64,000 nucleotides of DNA from Xenopus tropicalis (GCF_000004195.4 NC_030677.2:103390329-103454328); one strand, 5' to 3'; shown: positions 42,700 through 56,568, counted from the stretch's first letter. Made by a program: numbers and translations. Notes: generated by a model from the letters alone, not told the origin.

Positions 42700-45690
42700 G
42701 CCTACTGACGCTGTGGCTGGTTCAGCCACATTACTAAAGTAGAGGTGTTTAAAGGTTGTCTCCAGAAATGTGAAGGCACTGTAGAACTATGGTTGCAGCC
42801 ACATGAAATAATGCTGGCAGTTGGGCAATTGGCCTGGGAGACACAATCCTTGCCTAGGCTACAAGCTAAGCTGTTATGTCAAACCCAATAACCAGTAAAG
42901 ACTCTGTCTGCAAAAGACTGGTGTAAGAAATGCTTCTCTAGCTAAACCTAGCAGCAAGGCCGGGATGAAGACTTTTATTGCACTACTGCAGTTAGATACG
43001 CTAAAAAATCCCACTGCCAGGTCCCATCAAGACACTGTGGGGCCCTCTGGATAAGAAATCTTCAGAGAGGCCCATCACCAGAATTCATCCCCTCCACTGC
43101 TCTGCCTGCAACCTGTACACACCCATTCCCCCCACAACTCCCAGCCTACTCGTGTCCCCCCTCAGCTAGTAGATCAGCCGGGGAGGGGGCATTTCTATAC
43201 AGATATAGAGAGAGCAGAACCCACAGTAGAAATATCCCCCTTATAAGTATATAGTTAATATCATAATATCATATATATATATATATATAATGAGCTGAAA
43301 ACTGTGATTGGGATTTTTTCACTAGACTTATACTATAGCAATGGTGGGTTGTTCAATGGCACAGAGATCCTAACTAAAAAGTCAGTTGTGCGAAACTACA
43401 TTTTATACCAGTTTTTATGTTTTCTTTCCAGTCTGCAACAGGCAAACAGAAATCCAGAATAATCAAGTTATTTTCCTAGGACATTTTCTGAGGCCAGTTT
43501 CAGACAGGGGTGCTTCAGGCTAAATGCTAAGCATCCAAATGCAATTAAAGACAAACATGAAGGCTGTTTTGTGCATCTCTGTGGAGCTGCAGCATTGTGT
43601 GTCACACTGAATTATACGATTCAAAACAGACAGCTGGGCAGAAGCCAATACTTTAGTGATATAATTAGTGGTGCCATGGGTGGCTTCTAAATATAGACTG
43701 TATTCAGAGGAAATATTTATACAATAATTGCACATTATGATTAAGACTTCTATTATGGCTTCTATTAATGAAAGTCAGAGAGAATATTTGCATTGCAAAT
43801 CCATTTCCACTCAATTCTCTTTTCTTAACCCTTTGTGGCTATGAAGCCTACTTAGTTTTCTTCCCACAATGCAGATTCAGGGTTTTTTCAGCCTATATCG
43901 GTTTGGGCGTAATTTCTGATCTGAATCTCAAAATGTTTAGTTATACAGGACAGTTGTACTAAGAATATATTCTAATTAAGTAAAAAGGGAGGGTAGTCTG
44001 CAATTTATGGAAGATGAGTTGTTCAAAAGTTATTTGAATTAAACCACAATGTCCTATATGCAGAACAAATCAGTATTACTAACTCTGTTGTATTGTAATA
44101 TAATAACTTTTCAATGAAGATCTTCGAAAAGAAGCAGAACACTCTTTTTGATCACAGTTATATAGTACACCCCTTTTCAAAATAACATTTTTAACAAAAT
44201 GCATTAAAACCATTTTAAGCTTTATCACATATTAAAGTGAAAATATACCCACGTCATGACATGAGCTCCTCCAGTTGGGCTTATGTTAAAATAATGCAGA
44301 ACCACTATCTGAACTCCCAGATATAAATATAAAAATAAATATAAGGGAAACCATTATAGTCTGTCTGTCCTTGCCTCTCCCATTGTGACTGTGAACCTGG
44401 GACTTGAAGTCTCTCTGCTTTCCATAGTGAGTGGTGCATATAGGGACTTAAAGTGCCAGAATCTGTCACTTCACACTGGAATAAGATGATGGTTCCCTTT
44501 CAATTTGTGACATTATCTCTGTTTTACAAAAAAACATTTTTGTAAGTTATCATTGTGTCTATGCACCTTTTACATATGCCCAGCAGCTGAATGAGCAAAA
44601 ACAGGGGGGGGGGAATATTTTCTCTTTAATTATTCAAAATTACTAAGGCTCACTGGCGGATTACATTATTTTGCCTGATCTTTCAACACAACCACTCTCC
44701 AAGTCAGTTTATGATCCCCTAAATTTACTACTGGGAGGCACATGTAGATCAGATTTTCGACCAGGCACTGTGACCCATTAGGAGCACACAACACAGGACT
44801 GTGTAGATGTCCTACAAAGAACCCCCAGAATAATGTTATAGCTCTTAAATCAAAACAAAGTTGAGCACATAACTTACAAAAATCAGATACAAGAAAAATC
44901 CCACTTAAATATATTGTCAATACTTTTTCAGGGACACTCTATTTTTGACTCTGTGTACTAAGATTTTTTCCATGGTTCTTAAAACTGACCAGCAGTCCAA
45001 ATTTATTTCATTGTTCTTATGGCTAGAATGCAGTCCCCAGTGTGTACTCTCCTTAATGAAGTTATATTTAGTAAGGAGGCTACTGAACACAGCAGTATTT
45101 AGTACACACTGTCAGTATTAGGCATTCCGAATTATTTCTCCAGCTTTGCCTATAGTTATGTTTGGAAAACTTTTTCAAGCTTGTATGTCTGGATGTTAAT
45201 TTAAGAAGGCAGGAATACTATAAAGCCTTTTTTAATGGTCCTTTTTCATCCTATCACTAACAGTCCCATGTATGTTAAGCCATGTTTATCAAGTGAACAC
45301 GGGGGATTTGAGATAATATTCTCAGATATTAATAGAATTAATATGGGATATCTAGAGTTGCACCACTCTCCCTATGGGCCTTATTTATTATGATAAAGCA
45401 ACACCATACACTATGTGGATACACATGTGTTTTCTTGCACCTAAAGCCAAAGCACCTGTTGCTCCTATTAATTGGAATAGGGGTGCTTGGTGCACAGATA
45501 CAGCAAAGCATTGCAAGTGAGCACCATGTATATCTATATACATATATGTATCATAGTAATGGGAGGGCACTCTCCTAATAAATAAAAATTGCCTGGGTGC
45601 CAAGTGTAGGTAGCAAAATGTAAACAAAGAATGGACACAGCACTCTCAGGACTTGAAAGAAAACGAAAAATCTTTTATTAGTGCAAAAAA
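42700..45690. other. No gene recognised; (TA)n at ~43269-43290
   Basis: Non-coding with a short TA microsatellite. The 43.0-43.2 kb part is GC-richer and may be an old repeat. Confidence 0.35.
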
Positions 45691-45698
45691 ACGACGTG

Positions 45699-45750
45699 TC
45701 GGTCACAAACCCGGACCTTTCTCAATAAAAAGGTCCGGGTTTGTGACCGA
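45699..45750. repeat. Perfect 22-bp-arm hairpin with CGGTCACAAACCC
   Basis: Arms 45699-45720 and 45729-45750 are exact inverses around an 8-base loop 'ctcaataa'. Preceded by 'acgacgtg', as in the 'cgacgtttcgg' hairpins at 57 kb. Confidence 0.9.
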
Positions 45751-45759
45751 AATATACAT

Positions 45760-48170
45760 AATATGCATTTATGATAAAATGGCATGTGCTTCTCTGCAAT
45801 GCACACCAAATCAAATAAACATAGATGCTACGCTGTTTACCCCCATGTTTTTAAGCTTGGGTTCAGAGGTAGGGGTAAAGGAAAACAAGCTGGGTCTCCC
45901 GAATGCCCTTCTAACCTCCTATCTTAATCTGGCAAATGATGGAAATTGTATTTTAGGTGACAGTTATAGGTTTGATTTTAGCTTGCAGAAAGCATACCAA
46001 ACAAACAACATGCAGGCAAGTCTTCAAGCTATGTGATCACATTAACCATATTTAAAATTGCAGTCTAGCAGTTTATGAAATATAATTTCAGCAGGAATCT
46101 TGATTCACAACTATCTGGAAAGACTTTTGACGTTACTGCTTAAGCAGACAAATCTGGACCTTTTTTCTAGTAAGATAAGTTAAACAGACATGACATTAGG
46201 GCTATCTGGGTGTCAGGGATTCTGATATGTTTCATTTTAAAACATTCCTTTGGCAGATGACTTACTGTGGTTCTTCTTCTCATTCTGGTTTCTGTGGCTG
46301 CCCTAATTATGTAGCGATGTCAGTATAATTTCCCTGCAACTTAAATTTAGTGGGAATACCCACTGAGCACAAATCTGATCCTGGCACTATAACAGAAAAC
46401 ATAGTAGTTCAAGCCTTATAAGCAGAGTAGTATGGACATGACAGAAATATCCAATGCTAAGCCCCACTCAAATGCCATTTCATACAAAGATGTTTCTTCT
46501 GAAGTGTGTACATGTAGTATTCTAAGATATAGAATGGCACGAAACACACTGAAATAGATATCCATAAAAATGTCATTCCGACATTGTTTTTCTCTACAGT
46601 CTTTTAAAACATGTCCTACTGCTAAACCTGACTTTGTAACTGTGTGAACATTGATAACTTGCCTTCTAAATGCATTCTAAAACACTGAATGTTTATGTTA
46701 TTGCATTTAACAAAGTGCCACCCTGTATAACTATTAATGTGGAAATATTCAGCCAGTCTAGATTGCTTCATCTGAAGCGCTCTTGGCATAAAACATTTGG
46801 AAAAGCTATTTCGCAGGACTTCAGGCACTACACCCACTGAGCAGCAGTTAGAAAAAAGGTTATATAAATGAAAAGAACACTACCAATAAAACAGCAACAA
46901 TGCAGAATGACTTCTTAGACATAGAAGCTTAGTTTCTGGCACCATATATTGGAACAATACCAGGAAAAAAACTTCTCAGGGTTGAACATATAAAAGAATA
47001 GGGCACAGGCTCAGCTCTTATTAAAGGGGACACAACTTTATGTAAAAGTCTTTTATGTGAACCACCTTGTACCCAGCGCAAGAAAAAAATATTGTTTAAT
47101 GCTTACATTGATGATTGCCTTAACAGGCAGGTGTACCCAGAGCAGACAGGACTCATTGGCAAACTTCTTGCATAAAATGGGTCACCGGCCATGAAGAGCT
47201 GTTGTTTCTCCTGAGTCTTATAATAAAAAGCATACTCAGTCCCAGCACAATCAACATCTTGTAGTCTACCAACAACTGTCCATTCTTGAAAGTGTGTTAC
47301 CTCTTTCCCATTGGCACTGGATCTGCACCAGTGTATTTCCTGATGAAATCCACTATGCTGCTTCCCTTAATGGGTCATCTTAACTATGGGAATCTTCTTC
47401 AGAAATGACTGCTGGTTTTTGTATTGTTTAAATGAAGAATATTTGATGTTGAGTACAAGTTTGTAATTGTGTGTAGCTTCTAACACAAAAGCTCACCTCA
47501 TTGTTTGTGAAGTTTCATGGTGAGGAATTAGGTGAAGTTAAGAAAACAAACTGAGAAAAGCAAAAGACAAATAAGTGGAATAGAGCTGATTCTCTCTTTT
47601 GCTAATTGGAAAATAACATTGGCTCAACTCAAAGGTTCCCTGAAGCAAGTGTGCCCTGGATTAGTGCTTCATATACCTTCCAAATGTTCAGGGCAGAGAA
47701 ACAGGAAAGCCCATGGGACGCTATCAGTGGGAGCCTATTATGTCTGCACCATCAAAACAGTTAAGCACATTCAAAGTTGCTGCACTTTGTATCTTCTGAT
47801 GGGAATCTGTGGCGTGCCTGGAAAGAATGCCCAGCATGTTGGGAAACTACACTGTTAGGACTGGTTTCTGGGGCAAATTTGCTTGGTGTTAAAAGTCACT
47901 CTGTCACAAGTTGTTTTCATACAGTTAAATAAACAAGGTAAACTAGTAGCTTGATATTTATCATGTAACTATTACTGATAGCATTACAGATTTAAAGAAC
48001 ATTTTGAGCCAGTCACTTCTGTTAATAAAGGCATGGTTTATAGTGTTACAGTTGCAATAATGCTAAGATGTGTCCTGTTCTCTCTCAAGCAACTACAAAA
48101 ACCTTGACCCCTAATCTTACTTTATCCTGCCTAGACTACTGCCTCTCAGACTGCCACTTTGCCTTCTTCT
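45760..48170. other. No recognisable feature
   Basis: Non-coding. The 127-aa frame at 45653 begins inside the hairpin region, and the 108-aa frame at 47532 has no family features. Confidence 0.35.
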
Positions 48171-48177
48171 GTCTGTC

Positions 48178-48648
48178 TTAAAGGACATGTAAACCCCACA
48201 CACAAAAATTAAATCAGAGAACAGCCTCTTTAAAATCTTTCGATAACTGCCACTCTGGTTGTCCAGAGGTTAATAGTAAGGCTGCAACATCCCCTTAATC
48301 ACTTAGATTTCCTTCTCCTCCTGTAACCCACTCAGCCCCCTCCCTCAGAAATTTACTTGGTCCATTGGCTTGTGGGCATGCTCAGTTGTTCTAAACTCAG
48401 ATTACTAAACACGCCCCCCCAGTCTAGCAGCCAGTGAAGAGATGGCATTGCTGGTTCCCATAGAAACTCAACTCTAACTGTCTGCTCCTATTTTTTTCTC
48501 CTAACTTCCTCTCCTGAGCTCAGAATAATCAATAATAATGTGATGCTGCTGGCAAATGGGGGGGATATATGCAGTACAAATGATGCCATTTGGGTGGGGG
48601 AGATTTGTCCAACATTGTAGGAACATGTAGGCTTTACATGTCCTTTAA
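48178..48648. mobile_element. Complete T2/Kolobok MITE (~470 bp)
   Basis: TTAA then 'aggacatgtaaa' at the left and 'tttacatgtcct' then TTAA at the right, perfect ~16-bp inverted ends. The interior resembles the common T2 body ('gggcatgctcagttg'). Confidence 0.9.
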
Positions 48649-48649
48649 A

Positions 48650-49600
48650 CTCTAGCTGCTAGAATCCTCCTGCTCTTACCTATTGGAGAACATGTTCCTT
48701 ATAGTAGAGGACAACTTACAAAATATTTTTTTCTATTATTCAAAGCTCTTTACACCTCATTGAGTCACTACAAATCTTCAGTTGTTTTTCCACCAATCCT
48801 CTCGAAGCCATTGTCTTATTACATCAGCCACATCCACACCTAGTTGGCCACTAATAGGACATAAACCATACAATTATTTTGGGCATGCTACACACTACAA
48901 CTGTTTTTCTAATGTAGTTTTTTTATTCCACATAATAGTGCGATGGGATTTCAGTGTAGCCTGTAAGATAGTTCCTCATAACAAATTATGAATTTCATCT
49001 GTTGCTTTACTAACCAAAAATGTGTGCATCCCATAAAAAGCATTGTGTTGTCTTTCTGATGGCAACTAAGGCAACGGACCAGGTGTGAACTTTCTAATAG
49101 ATATAATGCAGTTGCATTTTGGAAAGGCAGTAATATAGTCATAAGCCAATGAATACACACTATTTAAGAGCAAGGCTAGGGCAATGTCTTTCTGCATTTT
49201 AATGCCTGTTAGCACATGTCTTAAATAGATTAATAAACTACTAAATTATTCTTCTTTTAGCTGTGTATAAATCTTTATGAGAAATGTTCTAACAGGTATT
49301 TACCTATGCAGTACTGTTCAACTTATTACATGCAATGGGCTCAATAATCCTCATACAGCATGTCTTTGTTTATTAAAATGAGGATGTCATACCGTATGTC
49401 TGTAGGGGCTTAGAGCAAACCAGAGGTCATAAAAATCCTCTGGAGTGCCACACCCTGATCCTGGGCCTCTGGTTAAACAGCCCTGAACTATTGCATTTGT
49501 TTTTTAGTAATGATAGCTTTTGCCCTGCAGTATGATTTTTGTACCAGTTCTGCTGGGAGGAAAATCTTTTCCATTTGCAGCACCAGTGGCACAGGTTAAT
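48650..49600. other. No recognisable feature
   Basis: Non-coding. Confidence 0.35.
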
Positions 49601-49609
49601 ATTATATAC

Positions 49610-50233
49610 CAGTGCTGTCCAACTTCTGTGGTACCGAGGGCCGGAATTTTTCCAGCCAACATGGTGGAGAGCCGATAATGGAAGCCAGTTCTGACCACTC
49701 CCCTTTCTTAAACCACACCCACTTGAAACCACACCCCTGTTATCACATGACCATACCCATATTAATGGTGGTAGTATAGCATAAACCTGCCATACTCAGC
49801 CTTCCCTATGCTGCCTGTGTGCCATACTCTGCCTGCCCTACCCTGCCTGTGTGCCATATTCTGCCTGCCCTATGCTGCCTGTGTATGCCATACTCTGCTT
49901 GCCCTACCCTGCCTGTGTGCGCCATACTCTCTCTGCCCTACCCTGCCTGTGTGTGTGCCATACTCTGCCCTATGCTGCCTGTGTGTGCCATACTCTGCCT
50001 GCGCTATGCTGCCTGTGTGTATGGCATACACAGGCATGGTAGGGCAGAGAGAGTATGGCATACACAGGCAGGGTAGAGCAGGCAGAGTAATGTGAATCTG
50101 AGGTGAGAGCAATGCAGGGGGCCAGTTAGTCTCAGTATTGATACAAGGTAAGCCATCAAAGCTGCCAGACAGGTGGGGGGCCACACAGAGGGGGGTCGCA
50201 TGCGGCCCGCAGGCCGCCAGTTGGACAGCACTG
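49610..50233. mobile_element. hAT MITE (624 bp), perfect 15-bp TIRs and 8-bp TSD, internal inverted array
   Basis: 'cagtgctgtccaact' and its exact inverse; TSD 'ttatatac' at 49602-49609 and 50234-50241. The interior (49795-50090) is a ~32-37 bp minisatellite ('gccatactctgcctgcccta') that flips orientation near 50025. Chained open frames arise from the array. Confidence 0.95.
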
Positions 50234-50486
50234 TTATATACCATGTTATTGAAATGCAATAACCTTTAAAAAATTGCGTACCCCTTGTTTTAGCCAGCTT
50301 AAAGAGAACTATAACATATTACTCTGGAACAGGAATATCATGTAAATTATATCCTTTTAAATAGCATTCATGATGTCATCGGTTATAATCAGTGCATAAT
50401 AATGTAATTAGTCACATAACCCACTAAAACTTTTGTATTATAATAAATAATGAACCCCTTTTGGTAATATATGAGGATATTTGGTG

Positions 50487-50799
50487 ATATATGAGGTGTC
50501 CATACATGGGACAAGAATCAGGTACTTAAAACCAACTCAGCAGCTTATCTGCAGTGTATGGGGTCCTCCCACAGGCCTACACTCCCCCAAAACTTGGCCA
50601 GATTTCAATCGGACAGTCTTGATTTTTCGTTGGATCAGAGAACAATGGCTCATTGATGTGGTCCTTGCTCCCACTTTTCCTATCCCCTTCATTGTAATGT
50701 GATCGCATTAGCACGGTGGTGGGAATATCAGAGAAAAGATTTGCCTGTTTGGCAACCTCGCCAAAAGAGCAAATCTTGCCGTGTATGGCCACCTTTGGT
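50487..50799. mobile_element. MITE with 'ggtgtccatacatggg' type ends
   Basis: Left 'gaggtgtccatacatggg' and right 'ccgtgtatggccaccttt' are imperfect inverses. A related fragment lies near 61708. Confidence 0.55.
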
Positions 50800-50811
50800 G
50801 TCTCCCCCAAC

Positions 50812-51083
50812 CAGTGTTGGACTGGCCCACAGGGATACCAGGAAATCTCCCGGTGGGCCCAGGGGTCAGTGGGCCCTCCTGCCTCTAACCATTTGGCCTA
50901 TTTCATGGTCATTCCCTTTGTTTTTCTTGGAAACAAGGAGATTGAGGAGTAGATTGTAGCATGTAAAGAAAATAGACTTGTAGAACAAAGAGGTTAAATG
51001 AGAAGAGGAAGAAAAATAGTTTGGAGAATGTGTCCATGGTTTGAGGTTTTCTGGTGGGCCCCTGGGGTCCCAGTCCGACACTG
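50812..51083. mobile_element. hAT MITE (272 bp) with perfect 8-bp TSD
   Basis: 'cagtgttggactggcc' to 'cccagtccgacactg'; 'cccccaac' duplicated at 50804-50811 and 51084-51091. Confidence 0.92.
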
Positions 51084-51094
51084 CCCCCAACCGT

Positions 51095-53020
51095 CTCTTT
51101 TGAATCTGGCACAGCCTAACACCAAATTAGATTGAAAGGGCAGTCTGCAGGCCTCTGCACTCTGAAACACTCTAATTGTGACTTTTTTTGCACTTACCAC
51201 ACTGCGTGGGGCATTGTGAATCCACCTTAATATCTATGGTATATATTGGCACAAGTTACCTTTTTTACCCATCATGCAGTGTTAGCACGTACTGCAAGTT
51301 ATTTACCAATGTGGAAGCATCTGGTCTAGTCTCAATAATTGTGCAAGAAGTGCAGGTTTGTCTTAGCTATGTGTTTAACTGGTGTTACTTCCAGTACAGT
51401 GTCAGTACTGCTATTAGTGTGTGACTCAATTGCCACAATCCAGTTGTGTGCACACCTCTATAAGGCAAGTAAGTACATGCTTTATGTATGTGTTTGTAAA
51501 TTATTCCTCTTTTCTCTTTATCATTTTGCTTATAGATTAAAATGACAAAAGAATTTTAATGTTATAATCTATTCAACCATTAGAAACTAATAGAGCTGAG
51601 GTGAAGATCATGGCTAGAACAATCTACAATGTGGTTCTAAAGGTTGTTATCACAACGTAACAGTTTTTCTCCCTCTTCATGGAAAAAAGGAAACACACAC
51701 CCTTCCATTCTTTTGTGGCAAGAACAAAAAAAAAATACTAATAATAATCAGCTCCCGTGAGCAGATCGGCTTAATGCACTACCCATAGTGTTCCACTTAA
51801 AAAGAGGTTGTCCTGAAATTCTAATAATAAAGATGATTTATTTACACACAGTCTCCCCCACAGAAAGTACTATGCAGGCATGCTAAGGCCCTGAACGTTA
51901 TTTCCCTCTGGTTTCAATTCCTCTCCCTTCTGCTGCGCAGTTTCAGTAAGTTTGCCCACAGATTAACTGTTGCTGAAGAATCAGAGCAAACATGTGAATT
52001 CTGTGGAAGTTATAGCAAACCACGACCATTTAAAGTACAGAATGTACTTTTATTAGATCCTTCTAACGGCAAGGACACAAAGAAGCATGTGTGTGTATTA
52101 CAGCAACTTGCCTTTATTATTATTACTAGTGGCTGCTATTTGCCTGTATATACAGTACAAATACTTGGCTAATAATCTCTTAATTTACCCAGGGCTTTCT
52201 TTTCAAGCTTGGGAAAACAATACCCCTCTGAACTCCCACAATCCCATTAACAGTCGGAGGACCGCCAGCTGCACGTCATTGGTTCTCATGACCATTAAGG
52301 CATAGTGTAAATATGGATTAAACGAGAAACTCAAATATACTAGGACTGGTCGGTTTTCCATGCCTCTGCCCCACCACTTGTTCCAAAATGTGCGCAAGTG
52401 TGCCTATTATCACTGCAAAGGTGGGGAAGCACCATCAGGCACACTGTACTTGAGTCTAAGAAATTACTTGTACATGTCATTCTGATACCACCAAAACACC
52501 AAAAATGACAACATTCCAACCCCTAAAATGTTCAAAATAATTGCGTCATGTCCAATTACAAGCACTATAAGAGAATGGATATACCTGCATTAGGCATCTT
52601 CCCCCTCATTCCTGCAATTATGCTGGAATTATGGGGGGGGAATGCTGCATGGTGGTTAAAAAATATGCCGTCTTAAATAATCCCTAGTTTTTTAACCCTT
52701 CCCTAAGCCATTCATTCATTTCTCCACATATGCACCATCAGGCAAATATTTCATGTGGGGTGAAAAAAGCTTTATTTCATTATGTCACAAGCCTTTCCAG
52801 TAAAGAGTGTTGCATCCTATATACGTTTATTTTATCCCTGGGATGGTGCATTTTTTTTCTGAAATAGAGCACTGGTCTGGGAAAAAAATCTGTGAATCAC
52901 TGAGGGGGCTTTATAGCATTTTGATCCCATCAGTGAATAAGCCTTTCCTTGTACTTTATTAGGCATAAAAAAAACTTCTAGAAACTTGCCCCCAAAATGT
53001 GCTTGAATATTGCACATTTG
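51095..53020. other. No recognisable feature
   Basis: Non-coding; only short, unsupported frames. Confidence 0.35.
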
Positions 53021-53026
53021 TTTTGT

Positions 53027-53340
53027 TTAGGGATGCACTAAATCCAGGATTTTGTCAAGATTCTGCCTTTTTTTAGCAGGATTCAGATCTGGCCACGGCC
53101 ACAGAGCCAAATCCACATGCCTGGCCGAGCTAAATTCAAATCCTAAAAATCATGTGACTTTTTGTCACATAAACATGGAAGTTGAACATTTTTCACCACG
53201 CAGTTCTTTTTAAAACTTCCAAGACCTAATTTTCATAAGCAAATTAGGAATCGAGTTTGGTTCGGTATTTGGCTGAATCATTCACAAAGGATTTGGGGTT
53301 CGGCCAAATCCCAAAATGGTGAATTCGGTACAACCCTAAT
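53027..53340. mobile_element. 'agggatgcacc' MITE copy
   Basis: 'tagggatgcactaaatccag' to 'tgaattcggtacaaccctaa', with 'ggttcggtatttggctgaat'. A second, left-truncated copy ends at 54106 ('gattgggtgcatccctact'). Confidence 0.75.
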
Positions 53341-53989
53341 TTTGTTGCATTAATTTGAACTTTTATATCCGACTTTACATGCTGCTACATATATGATGAT
53401 ACTGATATGAAAGAAAAATATTGCCATATAGTGATACCTAGGGATAAAGTAGGTTATTAGGATATTGTGCAGCACTGAAACACAGGCTGGAGTCTGAAAA
53501 TATATTTGCTGTCCCTGTAGTATATTTTAATACTTCCCCTTTTGAAGTGTTCATGCTTTATGGCCTTTCTTTGTTAACATACTACAAAAAATAAGAGTAG
53601 TTTGGGACATCCCCGAGACCCATTGACCATGAGATTTTACAACTTTACAAGTTGTGAGTCATTTGTACCATGTGAAACGATATTCTATTAAACACTGTTT
53701 CACTTCAAGTTATAGATACAGATCTCATAACTGTTGTGAAAGAATCAGTTCTATGTATGTAAAATTTGAAACACGCAAATTAAAGGTCTCTTAATTTTAC
53801 AAAGTACTTCATAATTTTTCCATGCACCTATGAACAAGACGCGTGCCTAACATGTTTATATGTGATATAATTATGTGTCGCTTCCATTTTAAAATTGTTT
53901 TTCCTTCCACTGATTTAGGAGTGCAGAATTATTATGGTTTCATCTACAAGCTTAGCTGCTCCTATTTCTGAAACGTTTTCCTTCACTTT

Positions 53990-54106
53990 TCAGTGACAAA
54001 AAGTCATATGAATTTAAAGATTCGGCACATGGATTCAACCAAATCCGAATCCTGCTGACAAAAGGCAGAATTTTGGCTGAATCCTGGATTGGGTGCATCC
54101 CTACTC
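53990..54106. mobile_element. Truncated 'agggatgcacc' MITE
   Basis: Only the right half, from 'agtgacaaaaagtcatatga' to 'gggtgcatccctact'. Confidence 0.6.
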
Positions 54107-54109
54107 TTC

Positions 54110-55085
54110 AGTTGAAATCTGATTTATCAAAAGCCAAATTACTTATCATTTTGTCCCCATGTAGACGCAAATCTATCCCTTTCCACCACATACCCCAAAT
54201 GCCCAATCTGTCATTGATTGTCCTGACACTTAATTTACCCTATTCACATTTCTATCACCAACACATGGAAGCATTATTAAATGTCTACCCCCATATAAGC
54301 CCCCATAAATTTGGTGCAGTACCTCATAGCAATGCAAGATGTATACTTGTAAATGCCCTTCTTATTGGTTTCTATAGGTGATTAGAACTATAGTAAACTT
54401 TGCACCTTTATTACATAACCCCAATGAGTCAGTTCTATTAGCTGGAACACCGAAAGAGTTATTGAGTGACTGTCATTTGACACCCTCTGAATATTTTAGT
54501 CTGCTCTTTTCCTTGTGCTATGGCTTACAAATAACCCTCTTTACAGTATTCCATTGGGCAGAGTTCTCACACAAATCCTCTCATGCACTAATATGTCTAG
54601 GCATGTTTGCCTCCCTCTCCATGTATCTCTCTGTACTTCCCTAGGTTTCTCTGTATTTTCCAGGTATCTTATTGGGTTATGTAATAAAAGGCACTATGTG
54701 CTTGGGTGCAACCATAGCAACAAATCAGCAGGTAGCATTTCCTGGTTACCTGATTCAAAGCAAACATCTTATTAGTTGCTATGGCAAGCCTTTTATTACA
54801 TATTGGGGGTATAACGTCCTTCTGCTGAGTGTCAACTGTAAGTACAGGAAGTAAGTACTGAAAAAGGGGTGTGGTTCATGGGTTTTATATATACATGAAG
54901 GGATCATATCCCAATCTTGCACAGGGTGGAGAGGGACCGGAGTCTTACACCATCTGCCAGCCATTCAATGTACTGAACCAAAGCAAAATCAACGTGACTT
55001 CTTTTCATAGTGGAAAGCACCACACACTATATATAGTTATAAACACAAACAACTATAAGTACATATGCTTAGCAATACAGTGGCA
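54110..55085. other. No recognisable feature
   Basis: Non-coding; the 102-aa frame at 54073 starts inside the MITE and is accidental. Confidence 0.35.
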
Positions 55086-55090
55086 GTTTA

Positions 55091-55292
55091 GGGCTCTGGC
55101 ACATGGGGAGATTAGTTGCCCGCGACAAATCTCCCTTTTCGCGGGCAACTAATCTCCCCGAATCGCTGCGCCGCGTATGCCATCCCACCGGCGATTTACA
55201 TTTTCGCCGGTGGGATGGCAATTTGGGGAGATTAGTCACCTGCGAAAAGGGAGTTTTTTTGCGGGCGACTAATCTCCCGTGTGCCAGAGCCC
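55091..55292. mobile_element. Harbinger-type palindromic MITE with TTA duplication
   Basis: 'gggctctggcaca' and its near inverse 'gtgtgccagagccc' with TTA on both sides. It contains a nested hairpin 'gccatcccaccggcga'/'tcgccggtgggatggc'. Confidence 0.85.
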
Positions 55293-55299
55293 TTAAAAA

Positions 55300-55970
55300 A
55301 AAAGAATGTACATACGTCCAACAAAAAAAACATTTTTTGACTTAGGTAAGAAGTAAATGGCTGAAACCAAAGAAAGATAAAAACATGCAAACTGATACTC
55401 ACAGGAGACTAACACACAGCTCCATGACAACTTGGATAAACAAAGAGACAAGGAAGGAAATATCTTATCTGGGGACTACAAAAGCTTAAAGAAATCTTTG
55501 ATTGCACTTTAGTTATCTCACACATAGGAAAGTGTACATGCCTTCACATTGAACTGTTATTAGTTCTATAAAAATTATGGGTATTATAAGAACTATGGGT
55601 CTTGCTTGTTAATGTAACAAATCATGTCTAATAAAGAAAACATCACATTTTGATCGTGCTTTAACTCGATCCACTTTAAAGGCAACAGATTAGTAAAGGA
55701 TTGAGACAAATGGAAACTATGACAGTCTCTTTCTCAACCAACATACATAGCAGTCAATGAAAAAATAGACTCAGCTAGTTTGGTTATTTCATCTGTTAGG
55801 GGATTCCCCCTGCAGTCACAGCTAAATGCAAATATTTAGGATGTTAATCCAATTCTAAAAAAACCAAAGCAGTACTAAAAAGTAAGCATATGAAAGTCAG
55901 TAATACAGTAATTTACCAAATGTGTAATGTTTAAAACTGCAAAGTTGAAATTTAATACCTGTCAGTCTAT
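55300..55970. other. No recognisable feature
   Basis: Non-coding. Confidence 0.35.
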
Positions 55971-55974
55971 ATTA

Positions 55975-56048
55975 TCAATGTATGAATGTATGTATGTATA
56001 TTTTTATTTATAAAGCGCTACTTATGTACGCAGCGCTGTACAGTAGAA
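55975..56048 (-). repeat. L2-type LINE tail
   Basis: 'atttataaagcgctacttat' and 'acgcagcgctgtacagta', inverse of an L2 3' end, next to a (TATG)n run. Confidence 0.65.
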
Positions 56049-56309
56049 ATGTAAGATTTTTTTTTTATAAAAAAACATCCATTGTGAAGCACAGTATTTG
56101 TTATTTCAGATATGAGCAAGCGAAGCCTATTACTATTAATGGAACACTGCTGTTGTATATCACTAACATTTTGTGAGTTGTTTAAAAGTGTCACAAGGCA
56201 CAGGCAGGGCTCATATCTATTTGCCCATTTTCATAGTGTGCCCAAATATGCAACTCTACATTTACCAAATTAAGGTTCTTCCCTGTATGTACAAAAGTGC
56301 TTTCCAATA

Positions 56310-56560
56310 TTGGATTGGGGTGTCCAGGGCCCACCAGAGCTGCCACCTCATGCCCCACCACCCCAGTCACAAATTCTTCCAGTAGCTGCCACCCTCCACC
56401 ACCCCCACCATGCACCGCATAATTTCTACTTCCTCCTCGTGGACAGAATTTTGGGTGGAGGTTGAGTGCCCAAGGTTCCTGGCAGGGGGTCAGGGGTGGG
56501 CCTGCAGCAGGGCCCATTGGATTTTTTCCTGGTGTCTGGCTGGCCCTGGCACTTTCTATT
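56310..56560. repeat. GC-rich dispersed repeat
   Basis: 'gtgtccagggcccaccaga' to 'ctggctggccctggcac', non-coding. It resembles hAT-type repeats with 'gggccc' motifs, but ends are unclear. Confidence 0.4.
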
Positions 56561-56568
56561 GCTGCATA

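Noticed and set aside
47532..47858. 108-aa plus ORF as a host gene
   Set aside because: No recognisable domain, no splice partner exons and unremarkable composition.
49808..50259. Cys/Leu-rich ORFs in several frames
   Set aside because: Generated by the minisatellite inside a hAT MITE.
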